Of a stretch of DNA of 55,151 nt, positions 31,056-42,371 are shown in pieces. The notes beneath the pieces are model-generated. The model made no database searches. It saw only the letters and a program-made list of their open reading frames with translations, and had not been told where the DNA came from. Origin of the DNA: Nemertoderma westbladi (taxonomy: Eukaryota > Xenacoelomorpha > Nemertodermatida > Nemertodermatidae); assembly GCA_032718475.1 (NCBI GenBank), contig JAUCBJ010004945.1:1-55151 (forward strand), given 5' to 3'. How positions within the stretch are numbered: position 1 is the first letter of the stretch; each line of letters starts with the position of its first letter. The position numbers were made by a program, and so were the translations under genes.

Positions 31056-31555
31056 GTACCTGGGTATTTGTCGCACAGAAAGGCGGCTTTTCTAACACGC
31101 CAACCTACGAGGCGATCTCATTCAAGTCGGTTAACAGCGACTGGGCCGATTCGGTTTCCGTATCGGGGTGCTTCCGTGTGCAATCGGACCTCCCCGAGGG
31201 GAACATCTCCCTGAGTCGGGGCTCGAGTCCCTCGACGTGCGACGTCGAGGAGCAATGCTCGGACGAGGAAATGCCCCTCTCCGTGTCCAGCGTAGAGAAA
31301 CCGGTAAACTTCCCGCACGTCTGCGTCGACGGGTACGTCGTCACGTACAGCGAGCCCAACCGCTCCCATCTGCGGGGACTCAACCTAATCGCCTACAACG
31401 CCTCCAGTAAGGCCGTCCTTAAGGTCGGCTCCTTCGACACTTACGATAGGTTCTTTGACAATGATAGACTCATCAAGTTCCTGGACTCCATCCCGGACTA
31501 TATCTGGGTTATTGGCGTCACCGTGGACGAGGCCACGCAGAAATTAGAGAAAAAG
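31056..31555 (+). CDS. POMGNT1-like protein, exon 2 (end of ILEI-1, most of ILEI-2)
   Basis: Phase 1 acceptor restores Gly at the junction and continues the first ILEI domain (TWVFVAQKGGF, which lines up with the WVF-GGKG block of FAM3 proteins). A second ILEI domain then begins: a Cys-containing strand (SGCFRVQSDLPEGN, CDVEEQCSDEE), FPHVCVDGYVVTY, LRGLNLIAYNASSKAVLKVG, FDTYDRF and WVIGVTVDEATQKLEKK. The exon ends in phase 0 at donor GTTTGT (31556). Two N-glycosylation sequons (NIS, NAS) are visible. GC content is much higher than in the introns. Confidence 0.85.
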
Positions 31556-31732
31556 GTTTGTGTGGGTCGTTTTTTATCCTTATGGTAACCGGAAACGCGG
31601 CCATTTAATTCTTTATTGCATTCCATTCCATTTTATATTTGGCTTTCTCATATTTTATGTTTCGTTTTGATTTACAGTTACTGATTTTGCTTCGACGAGG
31701 TTTAGTAGATTTTTGGAGTCAGTTTGTGCCAA

Positions 31733-32900
31733 CTTGCATAAAATTATACAAAAGCATGAAAATTGCCATGTTGAAGCGCAACAGTTGGGTTAATATGAAA
31801 ATTACTGGCTCCACGAAAAATTACAATATCAATGGTCCAATATTACCATGGCAACAGGGTGTCATTTGTAAAGTATAATTTTCCAAGACTCCTACAGAAT
31901 TATAACCGGCTAACCTACCCCCACTAAATCGCCATCAGAGAATCCATTGTGGTCATTTTCAAAACTCGGTTACCATGGCAACTACTCGGAATACTTCATA
32001 AATGTAAATTTATAGTAAATATCTGGGTTTTTTTCAACCGTTGCCTAAAACGCTCAGTAGCCACTCCTTAAATATATTGTGAATATCCCAGTTGTCCCTC
32101 TTTATAGTAGCGGCTCCATTGAAACGGTTTGGCAGTCTCCCTGTAACCATGGGGACAAGCAAATAACGACCTTCTGGAATGTTTCGTCACCTGAAATTCA
32201 GTTACTATGAAAGTGAAATAAACTCCATTTAGGGTCGCGTAACTTGAAAATTTCTAAGTTCAGACAATTATGTCCTGACCAAGTAGGTGTGCCTCTGTTG
32301 CCATGGCCGGGAAATGATACGATACGATACGATACGATCTGTGTTTTTTTGGAAATTTGCTGATGGCGCTGTCGGCGATGAAAATGAATGAACTAGAATT
32401 GCTCAACATCACGGTGACCTTCCGGTGTACCTAAAATATGCGAGAATTCAAAACCAAACAAATAATTGTTGTCCTTTTCATTCTTTATCCCGTTTAAATT
32501 TATGTTATATAAATCAATAAAATAAATGTGTCAGTCTGATAGAAACCAGACAATTCCAGACATATTCATTTTGAGAAACTGGAGAATAAAGTTTAACATA
32601 AATTTTTTCAAAATTTTTTTCCAAAATATGTTCATCAGACATCAGGGCCGAGTAACTCAAAAAATCTTGAGATTGACCTTGAAACTAACCTTGAATCTAT
32701 TTTACTAGTATTCCTATCTGAAATATTTCAAGGTCAACCTTAAGGTAGACTTCAGATTTTCCTCAAGGTAAACTTGACATTTCAAGCCGGTAACACAAAA
32801 TATCTTGACTTGAGTTGAAGTCAAGGTTCGAGATAAATTTCAAGGTAGCCATGTACGTACAGTAGGTACCTTCAAATTTCAAGGTATCTTCAAATCAATG
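31733..32900. repeat. Left arm of a large interrupted inverted repeat
   Basis: 31733-32062 is the reverse complement, with modest divergence, of 37108-37428 (shared words include CATAAAATTATACAAAAGCA, CCATGGCAA, CTACCCCCACTAAATCGCC, GCCTAAAACGCTCAGTAG). 32640-32683 matches 36895-36937 inverted (GGGCCGAGTAACTCAAAAAA). Both arms also share a stretch rich in TCAAGGT/ACCTTGA words (32670-32890, 36775-36930). A GATAC microsatellite at 32314-32338 lies in a part absent from the right arm. Confidence 0.8.
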
Positions 32901-33080
32901 TTTCAGCAGTTAGCTGTTAGCCTTCCGCTACCGGTACCGGTACCGTAAGCGGCATTTTTGCAGAATACCCCAGACCCGAAATTTCTAAATAAAACTCAGT
33001 TGATCATGAATATAATGAATGATACTGTAGCTAGAGTTATACTGTACAGCGGCACTTCTACGAGTATGGGTACCCATGAC

Positions 33081-34999
33081 TAGGGATGTCCCGGAATTCC
33101 GTTCCGGCCGGAATTCCGGCGGTTTTTGCCCGATTCCGGTTCCGGCCGGAATTGCCGTAATGGGGTCAATTCCGGCCGGAATTTTACCGGAATTACCAGG
33201 TTCCTAACTAGTTTGATAGTTGCAATTAGTTTGTTAAATTATTATCAACATTTATATATTTTTTAAACATTATTACCAATTAGTTTAAGATAATTTTCAA
33301 CACTTGTAAAAAAGTATAGAAATGGAGTTTTCTTCGACCGTTAGAGCTAACATTTAAGGATGCAAGGCATAGATGCCCCATGGGTAGCCTCTTCAAGCTT
33401 CAAACCATTCGTGCTAAATCGAAAACTGCATTGGCCCAGATGGTGGGATCGAACCCACGACCACCAGATAGATTGGAAATCAATGCAACCACTATACACC
33501 AAGTTGGGACCTATCTAACCTATCTAACAAGGGAAAATTCACAGCCACCCTGTTTAGTTTATTAAAGTGAATGCAGTCTTGATGGGTATATGTAACACAT
33601 TTCCAAAAAAAATTCACCTGGTCATCAAACTAAAATGGTCCCACCATATGTTACACCACCTACTGTAGTATTCATATACAATTCACAAAAACCATCGTAA
33701 TTTACATTAACTAATGAAATGCATCAATAGGCCCGTGTCCCACTGGTCAGAATGTCAAAATGAATGCCTCCTTGCTCCATAGGTAACACGAGTCTTAAGT
33801 CATTTGATAAAAAAATATAAGATGCATCTCACATTTACTGCATATTTTACCCAAAGTAACCAATCACAGGCCTCTTGCGGGATATAACACGAGTCATGTG
33901 TCAAAAGATGGAACATGGGACATAATCACTTTCGACTCATCGGTCGTAACTTACGATTTACCAGTGGAGACGCTCCCATTGAAACCAATGTGTTCCATAA
34001 TTTATTCTGACTAAGACTACATAAGACTTACAGTGGAGCACGGGCCTTAAATAGTGGTTTTTCCAATTTGCTTATTACAATCTGCTTATAAAATGATGTT
34101 TTTTAGATTTTTTAGATTGATCTTACAATATTTTACATTGATTTTATATTATTTTACTATGAATTGATTATTAAATAATATGATAATATTATGATTGGTA
34201 TTGTCATTGTCCAACGTATCATATAGGATGACCCCTAAAGATTGACAGCTTATTTCCATGGGGATCCTTTATGTTACTTGGTTACAAATACAATATTACA
34301 CAATTACAATTACTACTCTAACCTAAAACTAATATAAAACGTTATTACAATACGTACAGGTCCTGCGAGTGGTCGTTAGTTCAGTTCTGCGTCGTAGGTG
34401 CTGGATAAAATAGTAGTTTAATTTATATTTACAGCAAAGCTATTTCTTACCATAAATCTATTTATTCCCAGCAATAATTAAACTGTAACATGTACTATTT
34501 ATTGGCCTCGTTTATTGTTTTGGTTCGAATAACATGTCACAGTAACATTTCCCTTAAAGACACCAGGATATTGCACCAAAGGACCTAAAGACGCGAAACC
34601 GTAGGTTTTTGGTTGACGTAGGTTTCAGATATGAGTCTAAATGCAAAAAACCTAACCTTTGGCCAAGGTTATAGATTTCAGAAAAAAATTATATTGAATT
34701 CCCTGTCGTTCAATGCCGAAGTACCATCCCGTCCCCATAAGGGCCCAGGCCATTCTCCACTCCACCCACCTTAATTCCCCCCAAGGTTCTGGTTCATCAC
34801 ATTATCAAACTCAGCTGTAGAAATTAAAAAAAAACATTTGTTTCACAAAAAATTATAAAGTTTCATGGGTCATTTAGTGTATTTCACTAATTATAGAAAA
34901 TTACGGTTCCGGCCGGAATTCCGGCCGGAATATTCCGGCATGTTGAATTCCGGTTCCGGTTCCGGCCGGAATCAAAATATCGATTCCGGGACATCCCTA
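33081..34999. mobile_element. hAT-type non-autonomous element 1 (1.9 kb), TSD CCCATGAC
   Basis: Begins TAGGGATGTCCCGGAAT and ends with the perfect complement, ATTCCGGGACATCCCTA. Both flanks are CCCATGAC (33073-33080, 35000-35007), an 8-bp target duplication as made by hAT transposases. Both subterminal regions are crowded with TTCCGGCCGGAA palindromes. The interior has no transposase frame. It contains a tRNA-like stretch (33440-33512 minus) and sequence related to the element at 23341. It is nested inside the large inverted-repeat structure. Confidence 0.9.
33435..33515 (-). repeat. tRNA-like sequence (SINE-type) inside hAT element 1
   Basis: On the minus strand it has an A-box-like TGGTGTATAGTGGTTGCA, then an anticodon-arm-like GATTTCCAATC and a good T arm/B box (GTCGTGGGTTCGATCCCAC). 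The acceptor stem is not closed. Looks like a tRNA-derived fragment rather than an active tRNA gene. Confidence 0.45.
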
Positions 35000-35214
35000 C
35001 CCATGACCGGGATTTTTTGGTAGTAGCTAGTTTTTGCTACTTTTTTTTAAATTTTCTATATCGAATTAGCTATAGTTTTGTAAAAAAAAATGTTCTAGAA
35101 CAAATATTTTTTGTTCTAGAACATTTAAAAAAAATAAATTTATTAGAAATTATTTGTTATGTTAATAAATAGTTTAATTATCTATAAACATTGATAGCTA
35201 CTAATTATTTTCAA

Positions 35215-35333
35215 GCTAGCTAGTGATTTTACAAGTTTAGCTATCATTAAAAAAAAATTTCAGAAATTAATTGAAATTATGTGTAAATTGTTTTTTTTTT
35301 AATAATAGCTAACTTGCAAAATCACTAGCTAGC
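35215..35333. repeat. Imperfect hairpin of AGCTAGCTAGTGATTTT arms
   Basis: 35215-35244 and 35305-35333 are inverted copies (GCTAGCTAGTGATTTT / AAAATCACTAGCTAGC) separated by ~60 bp of A/T-rich loop. It abuts the 5' end of the L2-like fragment and is possibly a small MITE. Confidence 0.6.
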
Positions 35334-35334
35334 C

Positions 35335-36634
35335 TTCTACAATCCTGAAGGGTTGCATCCACTTATTAATTCCAGTGTTTGTATTCATCATCAACTTGTC
35401 ATTCTCTACTGCAAAAGTACCGATCCTCTTCAAGGAGTCAATATTACGGCCCCTTATTAAGAAAGTGCGCCTTGATCCAAATGTTCTAAACAACTTCAGA
35501 CCAATATCTAATCTGAAGTATATAGCTAAACTCACGGAGAGAGTAGTTGCAAGACAGTTAATGCATAATTTAACTATAAACTCACTACATGAACCTTTTC
35601 AGAGTGCCTATCGTAGCGCACACAGTGTTGAGACTGTACAGTACGATGCATTGATGATGGTGAGAGTGTTATTTTGATAATGCTAGATCTATCCGCTGCT
35701 TTCGATTATCGATCACGATATATTGCTTTCCACTCTAAAGAACGATTTTGGTATCAGACTTTAAATTGGTTCAAATCTTATTTGTCAGATCGGATACAGA
35801 AGGTTCAGATAGGCTCAGCACAATCTGCTTCCAGAACATTGCGGTATGGTGTACCACAAGGTTCGGTACTTGGACCCCTGCTTTTCACACTGTATACTCG
35901 GTCACTATCCCGCGTTATTGCTAAATATGGTCTTGGGTATCATTTGTATGCCGACGATACACAAATATATATTTCGTTCAAGCGTGAAAACATGTCTAAT
36001 GCGATACTGTTAAGTGAAAAATGTATAATTGAAGTAAAGCAATGGATGACTAGACACTGGATGAAGATGAACCGTGACAAAACAGAATTCATAGTATGTC
36101 AGTCAAAGTTCTCCCAACTAGTGCCAACTCAAAGTTTGCATATTGAAAATAACCAGGTGTTTAATACTTCCTCTGCACGGAATATTGGCTTTGTTGTCGA
36201 TCAACATCTGATGTTTGATAAACAAATCTCTAATGTAGTTCGTAGTTGCTTTCATCAACTGAGAAACTTGTCGCGCATACAGTTATACCTACCTAAAAAC
36301 CATCTTAAAACAGTAATTCACGCATTGATATCATCTAGATTGGACTCCAATAATGCTCTTTACTTCGGATTATCCAATAAGTCCATAAAGCGATTACTAC
36401 GTCCAAAACTGTGCTGCGCGGTTACTATGTAAAATCGGTAGGAGGGATCATATTACACCAGTTTTAAAGCAATTACATTGGTTGCCAGTTAAGTGTAGAA
36501 TCGACTTCAAGATCGCAATAACTGTTTTTAAATGTTTGCATTTTTAAATTTCATTTTTAGAAATAAAAGCGCTTAGAGCTTAAATATCTTATTTTGGTAT
36601 TAGCGCTATATAAATATATATTATTATTATTATT
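35335..36634 (+). mobile_element. L2/CR1-like LINE fragment (reverse transcriptase and 3' end)
   Basis: Truncated at the 5' end. It reads as an L2/CR1-type RT in two frames: RPLIKKVRLDPNVLNNFRPI, EPFQSAYRSAHSVET (frame 1, to ~35677), then LDLSAAFD, RYGVPQGSVLGPLLF, YHLYADDTQIY, NRDKTEF and the C-terminal DHITPVLKQLHWLPVKCRID after another stop. A deletion around 35715 removes residues after the first catalytic Asp (LDLSAAFD). The 3' end TTAGCGCTATATAAAT followed by (ATT)n is typical of L2-type elements. Not functional. Confidence 0.88.
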
Positions 36635-36774
36635 AACAGTGTGTTTAACGCTTTAACGTACTGTATTGAGTAGGCCTACTGTATATTATTGCAGGTATAC
36701 ACAATGGGCTTCACTGCAAAACCTAGGCAACTGCTGAAATAAACAAATACTTCGTCCATCTTTAATTCTCATGG

Positions 36775-37428
36775 TGAGCCTTGAAATTTCAAGTATCACC
36801 TTGACTAAGTATTGCTTTGAGTTACCCGCTTGACTGAAACTCAAGAAAATCTTAGTCAAGGTAAAACTTGAGTTTCAAGGTGACCTTGAAGTGGATTTCA
36901 AGGTCAATCTCAAGATTTTTTGAGTTACTCGGCCCTGGTGTTTCTTTGCATTGAACATAGAGTTTTGATAAAATTATATGTTTGCCGGTCTTGTCCGTCT
37001 GTCAGTCTTATATGTCTTGTCTATCATCATGTCTGTCAAATCATTCAATAATTCTGAACTCTTGGGGGGTTGCGCTGGTTGGAATTATGGAGCTTTTCTG
37101 GGGGTCGCTACTGAGCGTTTTAGGCAACGGTTGAAAAAAACCTGATATTTACTGTAAATTTACATTTATGAAGTATTCCGAGTGGCTGCCAACCGGGTGT
37201 TGAATATTACCACAATGGATTCTCTGATGGCGATTTAGTGGGGGTAGGTTAGCCGATTATAATTCTGTAGGAGTCTTGGAAAATTATACTTTACAAATGA
37301 CCCCCTGTTGCCATGGTAATATTGGACCATTAATATTGTAATTTTTCGTGGAGCCAGTAATTTTCATATTCACCCAGCTGTTGCGCTTCAACATGGCAAT
37401 TTTCATGCTTTTGTATAATTTTATGCAT
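36775..37428. repeat. Right arm of the large interrupted inverted repeat
   Basis: Inverted partner of 31733-32900 (see that entry). The best block is 37108-37428; the ACCTTGA-rich block lies at 36775-36937. About 450 bp of the left arm has no counterpart here. Confidence 0.8.
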
Positions 37429-37473
37429 GTTCGCCATTTTTAAAGCAAAACGTAGTAACGACGAGGCGGGGGA

Positions 37474-37488
37474 AAGACGTCACGTGAA
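37474..37488. promoter_or_regulatory. Composite CRE/E-box-like word beside the CCAAT array
   Basis: GACGTCACGTG combines a CRE-like core (GACGTCA) with an E-box (CACGTG) about 70 bp before the first CCAAT unit. Motif match only; no proof of function. Confidence 0.25.
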
Positions 37489-37558
37489 AGGAAACCGGTC
37501 CTTTAGCAGGTATGTGTGACTTTATCCACACAGTCGCCATCCACAGACTCACACGCAC

Positions 37559-40500
37559 TCAACCAATCACACGTCACCACCGCTGTCATTGCAGTCAACC
37601 AATCACATTCCGACGCCTCCCAGCCCAGTCAACCGATCACATTCCGACGCCTCCCAGCCCAGTCAACCAATCACATTCCGACGCCTCCCAGCCCAGTCAA
37701 CCAATCACATTCCGACGCCTCCCAGTCAACCAATCACATTCCGACGCCTCCCAGTCAACCAATCACATTCCGACGCTTCCCAGTCAACCAATCACATTCC
37801 AATGCCTCCCAACCCAGTCAACCAGTCACATTCCGATGCCTCCCAGTCCAGTCAACCAGTCACATTCCGACGCCTCCCAGTCAACCAATCACATTCCGAC
37901 GCCTCCCAGCCCAGTCAACCGATCACATTCCGACGCCTCCCAGCCCAGTCAACCAATCACATTCCGACGCTTCCCAGCCCAGTCAACCAATCACATTCCG
38001 ACGCCTCCCAGTCAACCAATCACATTCCGACGCCTCCCAGTCAACCAATCACATTCCAATGCCTCCCAACCCAGTCAACCAGTCACATTCCGATGCCTCC
38101 CAGTCCAGTCAACCAGTCACATTCCAATGCCTCCCAACCCAGTCAACCAGTCACATTCCGACGCCTCCCAGTCAACCAATCACATTCCGACGCCTCCCAG
38201 CCCAGTCAACCAATCACATTCCGACGCCTCCCAGCCCAGTCAACCAATCACATTCCGACGCCTCCCAGCCCAGTCAACCAATCACATTCCGCATTCCGAA
38301 GCCTCCCAGCCCAGTCAACCAATCACATTCCGACGCCTCCCAGCCCAGTCAACCAATCACATTCCGACGCCTCCCAGCCCAGTCAACCGATCACATTCCG
38401 CATTCTGAAGCCTCCCAGCCCAGTCAACCAATCACATTCCGACGCCTCCCAGCCCAGTCAACCAATCACATTCCGACCCTCCCAGCCCAGTCAACCAATC
38501 ACATTCCGACGCCTCCCAGCCCAGTAACCAATCACATTCCGACCCTCCCAGCCCAGTCTACCAATCACATTCCGACGCCTCCCAGCCCAGTCAACCGATC
38601 ACATTCTGATGCCTCCCAGCCCAGTCAACCAATCACATTCCGACGCCTCCCAGCCCAGTCAACCAATCACATTCCGACGCCTCCCAGTCAACCAATCACA
38701 TTCCGACGCCTCCCAGTCAACCAATCACATTCCGACGCCTCCCAGTCAACCAATCACATTCCGATGACTCCCAGTCAACCAATCACATTCCGACGCCTTC
38801 AAGCCCAGTCAATCGATCACATTCCGACGCCTCCCAGCCGAGTCAACCAATCACATTCCGATGCCTCCCAGCCCAGTCAACCAATCACATTCCTACGCCT
38901 CCCAGTCAACCAATCACATTCCGACGCCTCCCAACCCAGTCAACCAATCACATTCCGACGCCTCCCAGCCCAGTCAACCAATCACATTCCGACGCCTCCC
39001 AGTCAACCAATCACATTCTAACGCCTCCCAGTCAACCAATCACATTCCGACGCCTCCCAGCCCAGTCAACCAATGACATTCCGACGCCTCCCAGCCCAGT
39101 CAACCGATCACATTCCGACGCCTCCCAGCCCAATCAACCAATCACATTCCGACGCCTCCCAGCCCAGTCAACCAATCACACTCCGACGCCTCCCAGTCAA
39201 CCAATCAAATTCCGACGCCTCCCAGTCAACCAATCACATTCCGACGCCTCCCAGTCAACCAATCACATTCCGACGCCTCCCAGCCCAGTCAACCAATGAC
39301 ATTCCGACGCCTCCCAGCCCAGTCAACCAATCACATTCCGACGCCTCCCAGCCCAGTCAACCAATCACATTCCGACGCCTCCCAGCCCAGTCAACCAATC
39401 ACATTCCGACGCCTCCCAGTCAACCAATCACATTCCGACGCCTCCCAGTCAACCAATCACATTCCGACGCCTCCCAGTCAACCAATCACATTCCGACGCC
39501 TCCCAGTCAATCAATCACATTCCGACGCCTTCCAGCCCAGTCAACCAATCACATTCCGACGCCTCCCAGCCCAGTCAACCAATCACATTCCGATGCCTCC
39601 CAGTCAATCAATCACATTCCGACCCCTCCCATTCAACAAATCACATTCCGACGCCTCCCAGTCAACCAATCACATTCCGACGCCTCCCAGTCAACCAATC
39701 ACATTCCGACGCCTCCCAGCCCAGTCAACCAATGACATTCCGACGCCTCCCAGCCCAGTCAACCAATCACATTCCGACGCCTCCCAGCCCAGTCAACCAA
39801 TCACATTCCGACGCCTCCCAGCCCAGTCAACCAATCACATTCCGACGCCTCCCAGTCAACCAATCACATTCCGACGCCTCCCAGTCAACCAATCACATTC
39901 CGACGCCTCCCAGTCAACCAATCACATTCCGACGCCTCCCAGTCAATCAATCACATTCCGACGCCTTCCAGCCCAGTCAACCAATCACATTCCGACGCCT
40001 CCCAGCCCAGTCAACCAATCACATTCCGATGCCTCCCAGTCAATCACATTCCGACCCCTCCCAGCCCAGTCAACCGATCACATTCTGACGCCTCCCAGCC
40101 AACCAATCACATTCCGACGCCTCCCAGCCCAGTCAACCAATCACATTCCGACGCCTCCCAGCCCAGTCAACCAATTACATTCTGATGCCTCCCAGTCAAC
40201 CAATCACATTCCGACGCCTCCCAGCCCAGTCACCCAATCACATTCGACGCCTCCCAGCCCAGTCAACCAATCACATTCCGATGCCTCCCAGCCCAGTCAA
40301 CCAATCACATTCCGACGCCTCCCAGCCAACCAATCACATTCCGACGCCTCCCAGCCCAGTCAACCAATCACATTCCGACGTCTCCCAGCCCAGTCAACCA
40401 ATCACATTCCGACGCCTCCCAGCCAACCAATCACATTCCGATGCCTTCCAGCCCAGTCAACCAATCACATTCCGACGCCTCCCAGTCCAGTCAACCAATC

Positions 40501-41364
40501 ACATTCCGACGCCTCCCAGCCCATCAACCAATCACATTCCGGCGCCTCCCAGCCCAGTCAACCAATCACATTCCGACGCCTCCCAGTCAACCAATTTCAT
40601 TCCGCGCCTCCCAGTCAACCAATCACATTCTGACGCCTCCCTGTCAACCAATCACATTCCGACGCCTCCCAGCCCAGTCAACCAATCACATTCCGACGCC
40701 TCCCTGTCAACCAATCACATTCTGACGCCTCCCAGTCCAGTCAACCAATCACATTCCGACGCCTCCCTGTCAACCAATCACATTCCGACGCCTCCCAGTC
40801 AACCAATTACATTCTGATGCCTCCCAGCCCACTCAACTAATCACATTCCGACGCCTCCCAGTCAACCAATCACATTCCGACGCCTCCCAGCCCAGTCAAC
40901 CAATCACATTCCGACGCCTCCCAGCCCAGTCAACCAATCACATTCCAACGCCTCCCAGCCCAGTCAACCAATCACATTCCGATGCTTCCCAGTCAACCAA
41001 TCACATTCCGACGCCTCCCAGCCCAGTCAACCAATCACATTCCGACGCCTCCCAGCCCAGTCAACCAATCACATTCTGACGCCTCCCAGCCCAGTCAACC
41101 AATCACATTCCGACGCCTCCCAGTCAACCAATCACATTCCGACGCCTCCCAGCCCAGTCAACCAATCACATTCCGACGCCTCCCAGCCCAGTCAACCAAT
41201 CACATTCAGACGCCTCCCCGTCAACCAATCACATTCCGATGCCTCCCAGTCAACCAATCACATTCCGACGCCTCCCAGCTTAGTCAACCAATCACATTCC
41301 GACGCCTCCCAGCCCAGTCAACCAATCACATTCCGACACCTCCTAGTCAACCAATCACACGTCG
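37559..41364. repeat. CCAAT-bearing minisatellite, 34/29-bp units, about 118 copies
   Basis: Head-to-tail array of a long unit (34 bp, beginning CAGCCCAGTCAACCAATCAC) and a short unit (29 bp, lacking CAGCC). Both end ATTCCGACGCCTCC. Nearly every unit contains AACCAATCAC. Long open frames (up to 501 codons) exist on the plus strand only because the unit lacks stops and its length rotates the frame; they have no start context and their repeat-derived peptides are all permutations of QSTNHIPTPPS, so they are not genes. Larger blocks are duplicated (for example 39294 onward and 39730 onward). The array is bounded on both sides by the same word, CAACCAATCACACGTC. Confidence 0.95.
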
Positions 41365-41375
41365 ACAGTGACACT

Positions 41376-42052
41376 TAAATTAACTTTCATCATTTCACTC
41401 CACTCACAGTAAATTATTTGCCACGTTTTGACCACAATTATCTATTTCTAGGTCAATTACCTGAAATTACCCCAGAAAAAAAAATGGCAGCGCCGGGATC
41501 AAATGTTCCTTAGCGTCAAGGTACTAGAGTTTCTATGACAATGGATAAATAGTATACCCGGGAAAGTGTCATAATTGTGTTAATTCAACTGAATTATTGA
41601 ATCGCGACTCATTTATCACAATAAATTGTTATTCCATTATTTAATTGAATGACTATTAATTAATAATAAATCACTATTGTTGAAGAAGTAACACGCCATG
41701 AAAGTGGTTAAAAAAAACGAGAAATGACCCCAATCTAAAATCGTATTTCTACATCATCTGGAAATAAGTGTTTGATAATAGCGATGGCTGCATTCTTAAC
41801 CCATCCCACCAAATCGATATTGTATAGCATATTAATTGACTCAATCCATCTCTCAACCGGGTCACATACACAGGCTCGGTGATATGCAATCCTTCAGTTA
41901 TTTGGATATACTGTTAGCCTGTAGGCGATCGGGGTGTTCCATCGAATTTATGGAGGATTCTTTGTCGAGGCATTGAGTGTAAATCTTTTCCAAAGTCGTT
42001 GAAGTAAAGTCGTAAAGTATATTGGAATTAATATATCGATATATTATATTGG
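41376..42052. other. Intron sequence between minisatellite and copia, nothing recognised
   Basis: AT-rich intronic DNA. No coding exon, repeat or RNA identified. Confidence 0.5.
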
Positions 42053-42057
42053 AAGAC

Positions 42058-42343
42058 TGTTGAATTTTATCCACCAGAACAAATAGGGAAATATTCGGAT
42101 TACATACACCAGCAGTTTATTGTAGGGTTACAGTATATCGTACATAATGCAGAACTTTCAATAGTTATATTTACCGGTTGCCGGTACAGCATATAATAAC
42201 ACGGAAGGTATTGCAGACAAAGAACAAAACTAATAGAACAAAACCGGACCGGTACGATCCAGTCATATAAGATCATAGTCAAAAGGACAGTTTTGAATTT
42301 CCCGCCCACCTAGAGTACATTATTTAATCGTACACTTTCAACA
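42058..42343 (-). repeat. 3' LTR of the copia element
   Basis: 286 bp, TG...CA ends. The adjacent inner sequence (minus strand GAGTGGGAG) is a short polypurine tract for plus-strand priming. Confidence 0.92.
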
Positions 42344-42371
42344 CTCCCACTCGATTCAATTATCTCGTGAG

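Noticed and set aside
30983-31588. Independent 201-codon gene starting at 30983
   Set aside because: The frame before 31056 is intron sequence; an acceptor at 31055 joins exon 1 in phase and completes an ILEI domain.
37512-40817. Long plus-strand open frames (up to 501 and 445 codons) of Pro/Ser/Gln/His-rich repeats
   Set aside because: They are produced by a stop-free minisatellite whose 34/29-bp units rotate through all three frames; all frames give permutations of the same peptide and nothing supports a start, splice signal or conserved domain.
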